The position numbers were made by a program, and so were the translations under genes. Shown here one piece after another: positions 26,838-33,882 of a stretch of DNA of 64,000 nt. The notes under the pieces are model-generated. The model saw only the letters and a list, made by a program, of their open reading frames with translations. It had not been told where the DNA came from and searched no databases. How positions within the stretch are numbered: the first letter of the stretch is position 1; the number at the start of each line of letters is the position of its first letter. This DNA is from Kitasatospora sp. NBC_01246 (GTDB lineage: Bacteria; Actinomycetota; Actinomycetes; Streptomycetales; Streptomycetaceae), in contig NZ_CP108484.1 of assembly GCF_036226505.1 (NCBI RefSeq), forward strand, positions 4,092,001-4,156,000, written 5' to 3'.

Positions 26838-27512
26838 GTGGACGACGTTCTGCGGCGCGCCGCACTCTTCGCGGCACTCGACGACGAACAGGCCGGCGAG
26901 CTGCGCGCTTCCATGACCGAGGTGACCCTCGCCCGCGGTGAGTCGCTGTTCCACGAGGGCGACCCGGGCGACCGGCTGTACGTCGTCGCCGAGGGCAAGG
27001 TCAAGCTGCACCGCGCCTCGCCGGACGGCCGCGAGAACATGCTCGCCGTCCTCGGCCCCAGCGAGATGATCGGCGAACTGTCGCTCTTCGACCCGGGCCC
27101 GCGCACCGCCACCGCGAGCGCGCTGACCGAGGTCAAGCTGCTGGGCCTCGGCCACGGCGACCTCCAGCCCTGGCTGCACGCCCGCCCCGAGGTCTCGATC
27201 GCGCTCCTGCGCGCCATCGCCCGCCGGCTGCGCCGGACCAACGACGTGATGTCCGACCTGGTCTTCTCCGACGTGCCCGGGCGCGTCGCCAAGGCCCTGC
27301 TGGACCTCTCGCGCCGCTTCGGCGTGCAGTCCGACGAAGGCATCCACGTCGCCCACGACCTCACCCAGGAGGAGCTGGCCCAGCTGGTCGGCGCCTCCCG
27401 CGAGACGGTCAACAAGGCGCTCGCCGACTTCGCCGGCCGCGGCTGGCTGAAGCTGGAGGCCCGCGCCGTGGTCCTGATGGACGTCGAGCGGCTCTCCCGC
27501 CGCTCGCGCTGA
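26838..27512 (+). CDS. crp: cAMP receptor protein Crp
   Basis: A 224-residue Crp/Fnr regulator, the same length as S. coelicolor Crp, which binds cAMP and controls germination, development and antibiotic genes. The phosphate-binding cassette is GELSLFDPGPRTATASA and the HTH is LTQEELAQLVGASRETVNKAL near residues 172-192. The GTG at 26838 follows AAGGAGGAAG at good spacing. The longer frame from 26514 has no start signal. It ends at a very strong bidirectional terminator. Confidence 0.95.
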   Translation: MDDVLRRAALFAALDDEQAGELRASMTEVTLARGESLFHEGDPGDRLYVVAEGKVKLHRASPDGRENMLAVLGPSEMIGELSLFDPGPRTATASALTEVKLLGLGHGDLQPWLHARPEVSIALLRAIARRLRRTNDVMSDLVFSDVPGRVAKALLDLSRRFGVQSDEGIHVAHDLTQEELAQLVGASRETVNKALADFAGRGWLKLEARAVVLMDVERLSRRSR

Positions 27513-27570
27513 CCCGGCCGGCCGGAGCTCCGCTCCGGCCCGCCCGGCGCGCCGTCGGTCCCACCGACGA

Positions 27571-27607
27571 CGAGGGCCCGTCCACCGATGCGGTGGACGG
27601 GCCCTCG
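27571..27607. terminator. bidirectional terminator between crp and MBL gene
   Basis: 16-bp perfect arms CGAGGGCCCGTCCACC and GGTGGACGGGCCCTCG around GATGC, between converging genes. Confidence 0.8.
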
Positions 27608-27649
27608 CGCGTGTCCGGTGCGGCTCCGGGCGGTCGGCCCGGCCGGCGG

Positions 27650-28471
27650 TCAGATCAGCCCGTGGTCCTCCAGGTACTGGAGCTGGGCCCGGACCGACAG
27701 CTCGGCCGCGGGCCAGAGCGCGCGGTCCACGTCCGCGTAGACCCGGGCCACCACCTCGTCCGCCGTCCGGCAGCCGGCCTCGACCGCGGTCTCCACCTGG
27801 GCGAGCCGCCCGGCCCGGTGCGCCAGGTAGTACTCGACGGCGCCGAGCGCGTCCGCGAGCACCGGCCCGTGGCCGGGCAGCACCGTGCGCACGCCGTGCT
27901 CGGTCGCCATGTTCTGCAGGTGGCGCAGCGAGTCCAGGTAGTCGCCGAGCCTGCCGTCGGGGTGGGCCACCATCGTGGTGCCCCGGCCGAGGACGGTGTC
28001 GCCGGTGAGGACCGCGCCGTCGGCCGGCAGGTGGAAGGTCAGCGAGTCCGAGGTGTGCCCGGGGGTGGCGACCACCCGCAGGTCGAGGCCGCCGATCTCC
28101 AGCCGCTGGCCGTGCGTCAGGCCCTCGGAGCCGAGCCGGTACGCCGGGTCCAGGGCGCGGACGTCGGTACCGGTCAGCTCGGCGAACCGCGCGGCGCCCT
28201 CGGAGTGGTCGGCGTGGCCGTGGGTGAGCAGGGTGAGCGCGACGCGCTTGCCCTGCTGCTCGACGGTGTCGATCACCCGGCGCAGGTGCCCCTCGTGCAG
28301 CGGGCCCGGGTCGACGACCACCGCGAGGTCCGAGCCGGGCTCGGAGAGCAGCCAGGTGTTGGTGCCGTCCAGCGTCATCGGCGACGGGTTGGGCGCCAGC
28401 ACGCAGACTGCCCGGGGGGTGGCCTCGCCGCCGATGCCGGCGGCGGGGTCACCCGGGAGGATTCCGCTCAC
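27650..28471 (-). CDS. metallo-beta-lactamase-fold hydrolase (LACTB2-like)
   Basis: A 273-residue MBL-fold protein. The metal motif THGHADHSEGA (HxHxDH), then TPGHTSDS, GDTVLG and the late LPGHGP motif supply the usual His/Asp ligands. NPSPMTLDGTNTWLL near the N-terminus and a winged-helix-like C-terminus (CRTADEVVARVY) match the LACTB2/hydroxyacylglutathione hydrolase-like subgroup, some members of which are nucleases. The GTG start overlaps the preceding small gene as GTGA. Confidence 0.88.
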   Translation of the reverse strand: MSGILPGDPAAGIGGEATPRAVCVLAPNPSPMTLDGTNTWLLSEPGSDLAVVVDPGPLHEGHLRRVIDTVEQQGKRVALTLLTHGHADHSEGAARFAELTGTDVRALDPAYRLGSEGLTHGQRLEIGGLDLRVVATPGHTSDSLTFHLPADGAVLTGDTVLGRGTTMVAHPDGRLGDYLDSLRHLQNMATEHGVRTVLPGHGPVLADALGAVEYYLAHRAGRLAQVETAVEAGCRTADEVVARVYADVDRALWPAAELSVRAQLQYLEDHGLI

Positions 28472-28662
28472 CGGCCGCTCCCGCCGAGTCGGCCGCCCTC
28501 GCAGGTCCGCTCGAGCACGCGTCCGGGCAGTGTCCGGACGAGGGCGCGCAGCCCCGGTATGCCGTCGTCGACGAGCGCGCCCTCGCAGGCGAGCGGGCGG
28601 GGGGTCAGGCTGCGGGCGGGCATCTCGCGCGCCGTCCGGCGAGCCACGTCGTTGTGGGTCAT
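28468..28662 (-). CDS. 64-residue hypothetical protein coupled to MBL gene
   Basis: ATG at 28662; the stop overlaps the MBL start by 4 nt. The sequence is basic, with ARRTAREMPARSL and RVLERTCEGGRL, and has no recognised domain. GAGGAAGG lies about 12 nt upstream of the ATG. An earlier in-frame ATG (MNRHRPRKDR) is possible. Coupling with the MBL gene is the main evidence that it is real. Confidence 0.45.
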   Translation of the reverse strand: MTHNDVARRTAREMPARSLTPRPLACEGALVDDGIPGLRALVRTLPGRVLERTCEGGRLGGSGR

Positions 28663-28690
28663 CGGGCGTCGATCCTTCCTCGGGCGGTGT

Positions 28691-28718
28691 CGGTTCATCG
28701 GATGTATCGGTTCATCGG
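28691..28718. repeat. direct repeat CGGTTCATCGG
   Basis: Two identical 11-bp copies at 28691-28701 and 28708-28718, 17 bp apart, in the region between the Nudix gene and the 64-residue gene. They could be an operator or part of a promoter. Confidence 0.4.
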
Positions 28719-28780
28719 CTCGGAGGGTCGGGAGGCCGGGGATCCGGGGGCCGGGCCCCGGGTGCCCCGAGTCCGGGACA

Positions 28781-29647
28781 TCAGCGGTCTTCGGGAAAGT
28801 CTCCATCGATGGTCAGCTCTTCATACCCCGACCATCGAACCGTCATTCGATCCCCCCGGACCTCGGCGGTGCCGAGGATCGGCTGCAGCGAACGCCCCGC
28901 CGCGGCCTCCAGCGCCTGCGCGGCGCTGCGCACCGGCAGCAGCTCCCGCAGCACGGTCACGGTGGGCGGCAGCATCCCGAACACGCCGTCCTCGTGGCCC
29001 CGGACGGCCTCGGCCGGAGAGAGCCAGGCGACCCGGTCGGCCTCGCCGACCTCCAGCGCGGCCCGCTGACCGGGCGGCAGGGCCGCGACGAAGAACCAGG
29101 TGTCGTACCGGCGCTCCTCGAACGCCGGGGTGACCCAGCGGGCCCAGCCGGCCAGCAGGTCGCTGCGGAGCAGCAGGCCGTGCTCACGGAGGAAGTCGGC
29201 GAAGGAGAACTCGTGGGCCTCCAGGGCGGCGCGCTCCGCGCTCCAGTCCCGGGGTTCGGCGGTGCTGTCGGCGTCCGGGCCGGCCAGCAGGACGCCAGCC
29301 TCCTCGAAGGTCTCACGGACGGCGGCGCAGACCACCGCCTGCGCGGTCCGGGCGTCCACACCGAGCCGCTCGGCCCACTCCTGCGGGCCGGGCCCGGCCC
29401 AGCCGAGCTCGGCCTCGGCGTCGCGCGGGTCCACCCCGCCACCTGGATAGGCGTACATGCCCGCCGCGAACGCCATCGAGCTGCGCCTGCGCAGCAGATA
29501 GGCCTCCGGCCCGGTCGCCGTGTCCCTCAGCAGCACCACGGTGGCGGAGGGCCGGGGCTCCGGCGGGATCACCTCGCCGGACTCGACCGCCCGGATCCGG
29601 GCAGGCCAGCCGGGCGGCATCGGGAGCGTCGTTGCTCGCTGGTCCAT
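28781..29647 (-). CDS. Nudix hydrolase
   Basis: A 288-residue Nudix protein of the NUDT19/RNR-Nudix-like group. AAGMYAYPGGGVDPRDA leads into the box, whose core is RETFEEAGVLLAG, separated by an insert (AELGWAGPGPQEWAERLG) typical of this subgroup. Mammalian NUDT19 acts on CoA; the substrate here is unknown. Start ATG at 29647. It is upstream of and co-directional with the 64-residue and MBL genes. Confidence 0.82.
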   Translation of the reverse strand: MDQRATTLPMPPGWPARIRAVESGEVIPPEPRPSATVVLLRDTATGPEAYLLRRRSSMAFAAGMYAYPGGGVDPRDAEAELGWAGPGPQEWAERLGVDARTAQAVVCAAVRETFEEAGVLLAGPDADSTAEPRDWSAERAALEAHEFSFADFLREHGLLLRSDLLAGWARWVTPAFEERRYDTWFFVAALPPGQRAALEVGEADRVAWLSPAEAVRGHEDGVFGMLPPTVTVLRELLPVRSAAQALEAAAGRSLQPILGTAEVRGDRMTVRWSGYEELTIDGDFPEDR

Positions 29648-29710
29648 GCCCGGATGCTAAGCGCACGAGGGCGGGGTTGGACAGGGCCGACCCCACCCTC
29701 GTGATCGGTC

Positions 29711-30175
29711 TCAGGCCTTGACCCGGACCTGCAGCTCGACCTCGACCGGGGCGTCCAGCGGCAGGACGGTGACGCCGACCGCGCTGCGGGCGTGCACACC
29801 GGCCTCGCCGAGCACCTGGCCGAGCAGCTCGCTGGCGCCGTTGATGACGCCGGGCTGGCCGGTGAAGTCGGCGGCGGAGGCGACGAAGCCGACCACCTTC
29901 ACGACCCGCTCGATCAGGTCCAGGTCACCGACCACCGACTTCACCGCGGCCAGCGCGTTGAGCGCGCAGATCTGCGCGAGCTCCTTGGCCTCCTCCGGGG
30001 TGACCTCGGCGCCGACCTTGCCGGTGGTCGGCAGCTTGCCGCCCACCATCGGCAGCTGGCCGGAGGTGAAGACGAACTCGCCCGAGCGCAGGGCCGGCAC
30101 GTAGGCGGCGACCGGCGCGGCCACCGGCGGCAGGGTCAGACCGAGCTCGGCGAGCTTCTCCTCGACCTTGCTCAT
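29711..30175 (-). CDS. RidA family protein (YjgF/YER057c/UK114)
   Basis: A 154-residue member of the RidA superfamily, trimeric enzymes or binding proteins that deaminate reactive imines and enamines. EFVFTSGQLPMVGGKLP, AALNALAAVKSVVG and the end SAVGVTVLPLDAPVEVELQVRVKA are family features. The Arg that salt-bridges the substrate in archetypal RidA is not evident at its usual place (SAVG), so it may belong to another subgroup. The ATG at 30175 overlaps the stop of the upstream DUF4177 gene (ATGA). Confidence 0.88.
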   Translation of the reverse strand: MSKVEEKLAELGLTLPPVAAPVAAYVPALRSGEFVFTSGQLPMVGGKLPTTGKVGAEVTPEEAKELAQICALNALAAVKSVVGDLDLIERVVKVVGFVASAADFTGQPGVINGASELLGQVLGEAGVHARSAVGVTVLPLDAPVEVELQVRVKA

Positions 30176-30330
30176 GCGTTCTTCTCCCGCTTGAAGTAGG
30201 CCACCAGCTGCTCCGGGTTCGGGCCGGGCACGACCTGGACGAGCTCCCAGCCGTCCTCGCCGAAGTTGTCCAGGATCTGCTTGGTGGCGTGCACGAGCAG
30301 GGGCGCCGTCATGTATTCCCACTTGGTCAT
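30172..30330 (-). CDS. DUF4177 small protein
   Basis: A 52-residue protein starting MTKWEYMTAPLLVHATKQIL, with the DUF4177 hallmarks W-E-Y near the N-terminus and GEDGWELVQVVPG. Its function is unknown. The 4-nt overlap with the RidA gene indicates one message. The gene is divergent from the ArsA-like pair. Confidence 0.8.
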   Translation of the reverse strand: MTKWEYMTAPLLVHATKQILDNFGEDGWELVQVVPGPNPEQLVAYFKREKNA

Positions 30331-30538
30331 GGCCAGACTCTAGACGAGCGGCGGGGGCGAACGGGGCGGCCTGCGGACCGGCGTGTGAGGTGGCCCACAA
30401 TCCGGGCATGATTCAGGCCCGGCCTCCCCGATGCTCCCGGCATCCGGCGCGGTCCCTGGTTACCCTCGCGGGAGGGCACCTGCGCGGTGGCGGCCCTCGG
30501 AACGGCCCTCGGCCCTCGGAGACGGACGGAGACGGAGC

Positions 30539-31621
30539 GTGGCACGCACCCCCGGCCAGGCGGCCCGGCGTGATCCCGACTGGGAGGGCGTCCGGCTGCA
30601 CGTGGTCAGCGGCAAGGGCGGCACCGGGAAGACCAGCCTCGCCGCGGCGTTGGCGCTGGCCCTCGCGGCCGAGGGGCGGCGGACGCTGCTGATCGAAGTG
30701 GAGGGCCGGCAGGGGATCGCCGAACTGTTCGGGATCGCCGCACTGCCGTACGAGGAACGCCGGATCGCGTCCGTCACGCGCGCCCAGCTGGGGCTGCCCG
30801 GCAGGGGCGGCGCCGGGTCCGGCAGCGGCGAGGTGTACGCGCTGGCCATCGACACCGAGCAGGCGCTGCTGGAGTACCTCGACATGTTCTACAAGCTCGG
30901 ACGGGCCGGGAAGGCGCTCCAGAAGGTCGGCTTCGTCGACTTCGCCACCACCGTCGCCCCCGGCGTCCGGGACGTGCTGCTCACCGGCAAGGCCTGCGAG
31001 GCGGCCCGGCGCAAGGCACCGGACGGGCGCCGCACGTACGACGCGGTGGTGATGGACGCGCCGCCGACCGGCCGGCTCACCCGCTTCCTGAACGTGAACT
31101 CCGAGGTGGCCGGACTGGCCCGGTTCGGGCCGATCCACACCCAGGCACAGGCCGTGATGCGAGTGCTGAAGTCGCCGGAGACCGCAGTGCACCTGGTCAC
31201 CCTGCTGGAGGAGATGCCGGTGCAGGAGACCGTGGACGGCTTCACCGAGCTGCGCGAGGCCGGCCTCCCGGTCGGCGGGGTGATGGTGAACATGGTCCGG
31301 CCGCCGGTGCTGGACGCGGCGGCCGTGGCCGCGGTGGACGGGGACCACCGCGAGGAGGTCGCGCTGGCCCTCGGCGAGGCGGGCCTCGGCGGGCGCTCGC
31401 GCAAGCCGGAGACCGTCCGGGCGGCGGTCGACCCGCTGCTCGACCCGCTGCTGGAACAGGCCCGGGAGCACGCCGAGCGGGTGGAGCTGGAGCGCGAGCA
31501 GCGCGCCGACCTGCAGCAGCTGAAGCTCCCGAGCTACGAACTCCCGCTGCTGGGCGAGGGTGTGGACCTCGCCGGGCTGTACCGGCTGGCGGGCGAACTG
31601 AAGCGTCAGGGGGCGGCGTGA
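30539..31621 (+). CDS. ArsA/Get3-like ATPase, first of pair
   Basis: A 360-residue anion-transporting-ATPase-family protein. The P-loop is VVSGKGGTGKTSLAAALAL (about residues 22-40), the switch is VMDAPPTGRLTRFLN, and a helical region runs through the middle. Arsenite export is unlikely since no ars genes are nearby. The GTG at 30539 follows GGAG by 7 nt. Its stop overlaps the second ATPase start by 4 nt (GTGA), so the two are translationally coupled and probably form a heterodimer. It lies next to wblA, as in other streptomycetes. Confidence 0.85.
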   Translation: MARTPGQAARRDPDWEGVRLHVVSGKGGTGKTSLAAALALALAAEGRRTLLIEVEGRQGIAELFGIAALPYEERRIASVTRAQLGLPGRGGAGSGSGEVYALAIDTEQALLEYLDMFYKLGRAGKALQKVGFVDFATTVAPGVRDVLLTGKACEAARRKAPDGRRTYDAVVMDAPPTGRLTRFLNVNSEVAGLARFGPIHTQAQAVMRVLKSPETAVHLVTLLEEMPVQETVDGFTELREAGLPVGGVMVNMVRPPVLDAAAVAAVDGDHREEVALALGEAGLGGRSRKPETVRAAVDPLLDPLLEQAREHAERVELEREQRADLQQLKLPSYELPLLGEGVDLAGLYRLAGELKRQGAA

Positions 31622-32916
31622 GCGGGAACGGGAGTGCGAGCGGGATTGCTGGCGGGAGTGCTAGCGGGAACGGGAGTGCGAGCGGCGGTGCGAGCGGGAA
31701 CGGTGGGCAGGACGGGCAGGGCGTGGGTGACAAGCACGGCGCGGGCAGCGGGCAGGACACCGGCACCGAGCGGGGCAGCCACCTCGACATGGACCGGCTG
31801 ATCGACGACCCGGGGACCAGGATCATCGTCTGCTGCGGCTCGGGCGGCGTCGGCAAGACCACCACCGCCGCGGCGCTCGGACTGCGGGCGGCCGAGCGCG
31901 GCCGCAAGGTCGTCGTACTGACCATCGACCCGGCCCGCCGGCTGGCCCAGTCGATGGGCCTGACCGAGCTCGACAACACCCCCCGCGTCGTCAAGGGCGT
32001 CACGGGCGAGGGCGAGCTCCAGGCCATGATGCTCGACATGAAGCGGACCTTCGACGAGGTCGTGCTGGCCCACGCCGAGCCCGAGCGGGCCCGGGCGATC
32101 ATGGAGAACCCGTTCTACCAGTCCCTGTCGGCCGGCTTCGCGGGTACGCAGGAGTACATGGCGATGGAGAAGCTCGGCCAGCTCCGCGCTGCCGAGGAGT
32201 GGGACCTCATCATCGTCGACACCCCGCCGTCCCGCTCCGCGCTGGACTTCCTGGACGCGCCGAACCGGCTCGGGTCCTTCCTCGACGGCAAGGTGATCCG
32301 GATCCTGACCGCCCCGGCCAAGGTCGGCGGACGCAGCGCGATGAAGTTCCTCAACGTCGGGATGGGCCTGCTCACCGGCACCCTGGGCAAGATCTTCGGC
32401 GCCCAGCTGCTGACCGACGTACAGACCTTCGTCAGTGCGATGGACTCGATGTTCGGCGGCTTCCGCGAGCGCGCCGACCGGACGTACCAGCTGCTCAAGG
32501 CGCCGGGGACGGCGTTCCTGGTGGTGGCCGCGCCGGAGCGGGACGCGCTGCGCGAGGCGGCCTACTTCGTCGACCGGCTGGCCGCCGACCGGATGCCGCT
32601 GGCCGGGCTGGTCCTCAACCGGGTGCACCGCACGGGCGCCCCGCAGCTCACCGCCGAACGTGCGCTGGCGGCGGCCGAGGCCCTGGAGGAGAACGGCTCG
32701 GAGCACACGTCACCCGAGGCGGAGCTGCTCGCGGCCGGACTGCTGCGGCTGCACGCCGAGCGGATGCAGATCATGTCGCGGGAGCGCCGCACCCGTGACC
32801 GCTTCGTCTCGGTCTACCCGGACGTGCCGATCGTCGAGGTCGCCGCGCTGCCCGGGGACGTGCACGACCTGGACGGGCTGCGCGCGATCGGCGACCGCCT
32901 CAGCGGCGCCGTGTAG
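31618..32916 (+). CDS. ArsA/Get3-like ATPase, second of pair
   Basis: A 432-residue partner ATPase. Residues 1-45 are a Ser/Gly/Asn-rich repeat tail (SGNGSASG-type units, also visible as a DNA repeat at 31620-31705). The P-loop is CCGSGGVGKTTTAAALGL near residue 72, followed by LTIDPARRLAQSMG and the switch IVDTPPSRSALDFLD. Both P-loops of the pair keep the signature lysines. Membrane-protein targeting (Get3-like) is one idea, but no partner is visible. Confidence 0.87.
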   Translation: MSGNGSASGIAGGSASGNGSASGGASGNGGQDGQGVGDKHGAGSGQDTGTERGSHLDMDRLIDDPGTRIIVCCGSGGVGKTTTAAALGLRAAERGRKVVVLTIDPARRLAQSMGLTELDNTPRVVKGVTGEGELQAMMLDMKRTFDEVVLAHAEPERARAIMENPFYQSLSAGFAGTQEYMAMEKLGQLRAAEEWDLIIVDTPPSRSALDFLDAPNRLGSFLDGKVIRILTAPAKVGGRSAMKFLNVGMGLLTGTLGKIFGAQLLTDVQTFVSAMDSMFGGFRERADRTYQLLKAPGTAFLVVAAPERDALREAAYFVDRLAADRMPLAGLVLNRVHRTGAPQLTAERALAAAEALEENGSEHTSPEAELLAAGLLRLHAERMQIMSRERRTRDRFVSVYPDVPIVEVAALPGDVHDLDGLRAIGDRLSGAV

Positions 32917-33073
32917 CGCTCCGGCACCGGCCCCCGCGACGCCGCTCCCCCGTGGCGTCGCTCCCGGACCGTTGCCGTCCAGCTCGTGAACCGCCGTCGG
33001 GTGGCTGTCGCGCCCGTCGGCTCCGTGACCTGCCGGCCCCCGTGGGGCGCCGGCGCCGTACCCGGCCGTGCGG

Positions 33074-33140
33074 GCCGCTCAGCACCGTGCTGGCCGCTCA
33101 GCGCCGGGTGGGCCGCTCAGCACCAGGCAGGTCGCTCAGC
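33074..33140. repeat. 19-bp-period tandem repeat at the 3' end of wblA
   Basis: GCCGCTCAGC begins at 33074, 33093 and 33112, and a variant GTCGCTCAGC begins at 33131: four copies at exactly 19-bp spacing. The last one overlaps the wblA stop codon. Confidence 0.7.
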
Positions 33141-33459
33141 CCGCCTGGGCGTAGTCCGTCAGTATCACACCGGTGGCGAGGGACTCCTCGTACTCGGTGC
33201 GGGCCGTCTCCAGCAGCCGCCGCCACGACATCACGGTCGGCCGCCGGCGCAGCAGCGCCCGCCGCTCGCGCTCCGTCATCCCGCCCCAGACCCCGAACTC
33301 CACCCGGTTGTCCAGTGCGTCCGCCAGGCACTCCGTGCGAACGGGACACCCGCTGCACACCGCCTTGGCGCGGTTCTGCGCCGCCCCCTGGACGAACAGT
33401 TCGTCCGGATCACTAGTGCGGCAGGCGGCCTGCGCACTCCAGTCGTCTACCCAGCCCAT
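33136..33459 (-). CDS. wblA: WhiB-like regulator WblA
   Basis: A 107-residue Wbl protein, predicted to hold a redox- and NO-sensitive 4Fe-4S cluster. The four cysteines are Cys13 and C-x2-C-x5-C in AVCSGCPVRTEC, followed by the Wbl G-V/I-W-G-G turn in FGVWGGMTERER and a basic DNA-binding tail. MGWVDDWSAQAACR and PTVMSWRRLLETARTEYE are WblA-specific as I remember them. WblA controls the switch from aerial mycelium to sporulation and lowers antibiotic production. The ATG at 33459 matches the known N-terminus; an upstream GTG at 33516 would add 19 residues. Confidence 0.92.
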   Translation of the reverse strand: MGWVDDWSAQAACRTSDPDELFVQGAAQNRAKAVCSGCPVRTECLADALDNRVEFGVWGGMTERERRALLRRRPTVMSWRRLLETARTEYEESLATGVILTDYAQAG

Positions 33460-33882
33460 GCCGGCGCCGTCCTCTCCCGAATCGAGGCTCCCCCACGGCG
33501 GCAACGGCATATTCACCGTTGCCAGTTGAGGACGTTACGGAAGAACGACAGCTTGCAACAGCCCCTTCGGGCTCAATCTCGAATGACCCGATCGGACTAT
33601 GGGTATCGGTCAGCTCACTCGTTGGAGTGATCGCAGGTCGCAAGCCTTGCCAAGAAACCCGGGGGAACTCTCGCCACGCGAGCCGTTACGGAGAGCCACC
33701 AAAAGGAGGTGGACAGCTGCCAACAGCTGCCTCAAAAACCGGCCAGAGAGGGGCAATTCGGGCAATCCTCATCACTCACAAGAGTGAGTGACGTTGACGC
33801 ACCGAAGCTGTCGCAAGCTTGTGACAAGCCTAGGCGAACACCTGCCCCTATGTACGGGATTCGGCGACGTAGGGTTCTCCCC
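33460..33882. other. 423-bp divergent regulatory region (wblA / PBP)
   Basis: Noticeably AT-richer than the neighbours and without a supported gene, apart from a possible 19-residue N-terminal extension of WblA. It should contain the long wblA leader and both promoters. TTGACG at 33794-33799 is a candidate -35 element. A near-perfect palindrome lies at 33809-33826. Confidence 0.45.
33809..33826. promoter_or_regulatory. 18-bp near-perfect palindrome upstream of PBP gene
   Basis: TGTCGCAAGCTTGTGACA is symmetric except for one base pair. Its end is 56 bp before the PBP start and 10 bp after a possible -35, so it could be an operator. The cognate factor is unknown. Confidence 0.35.
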
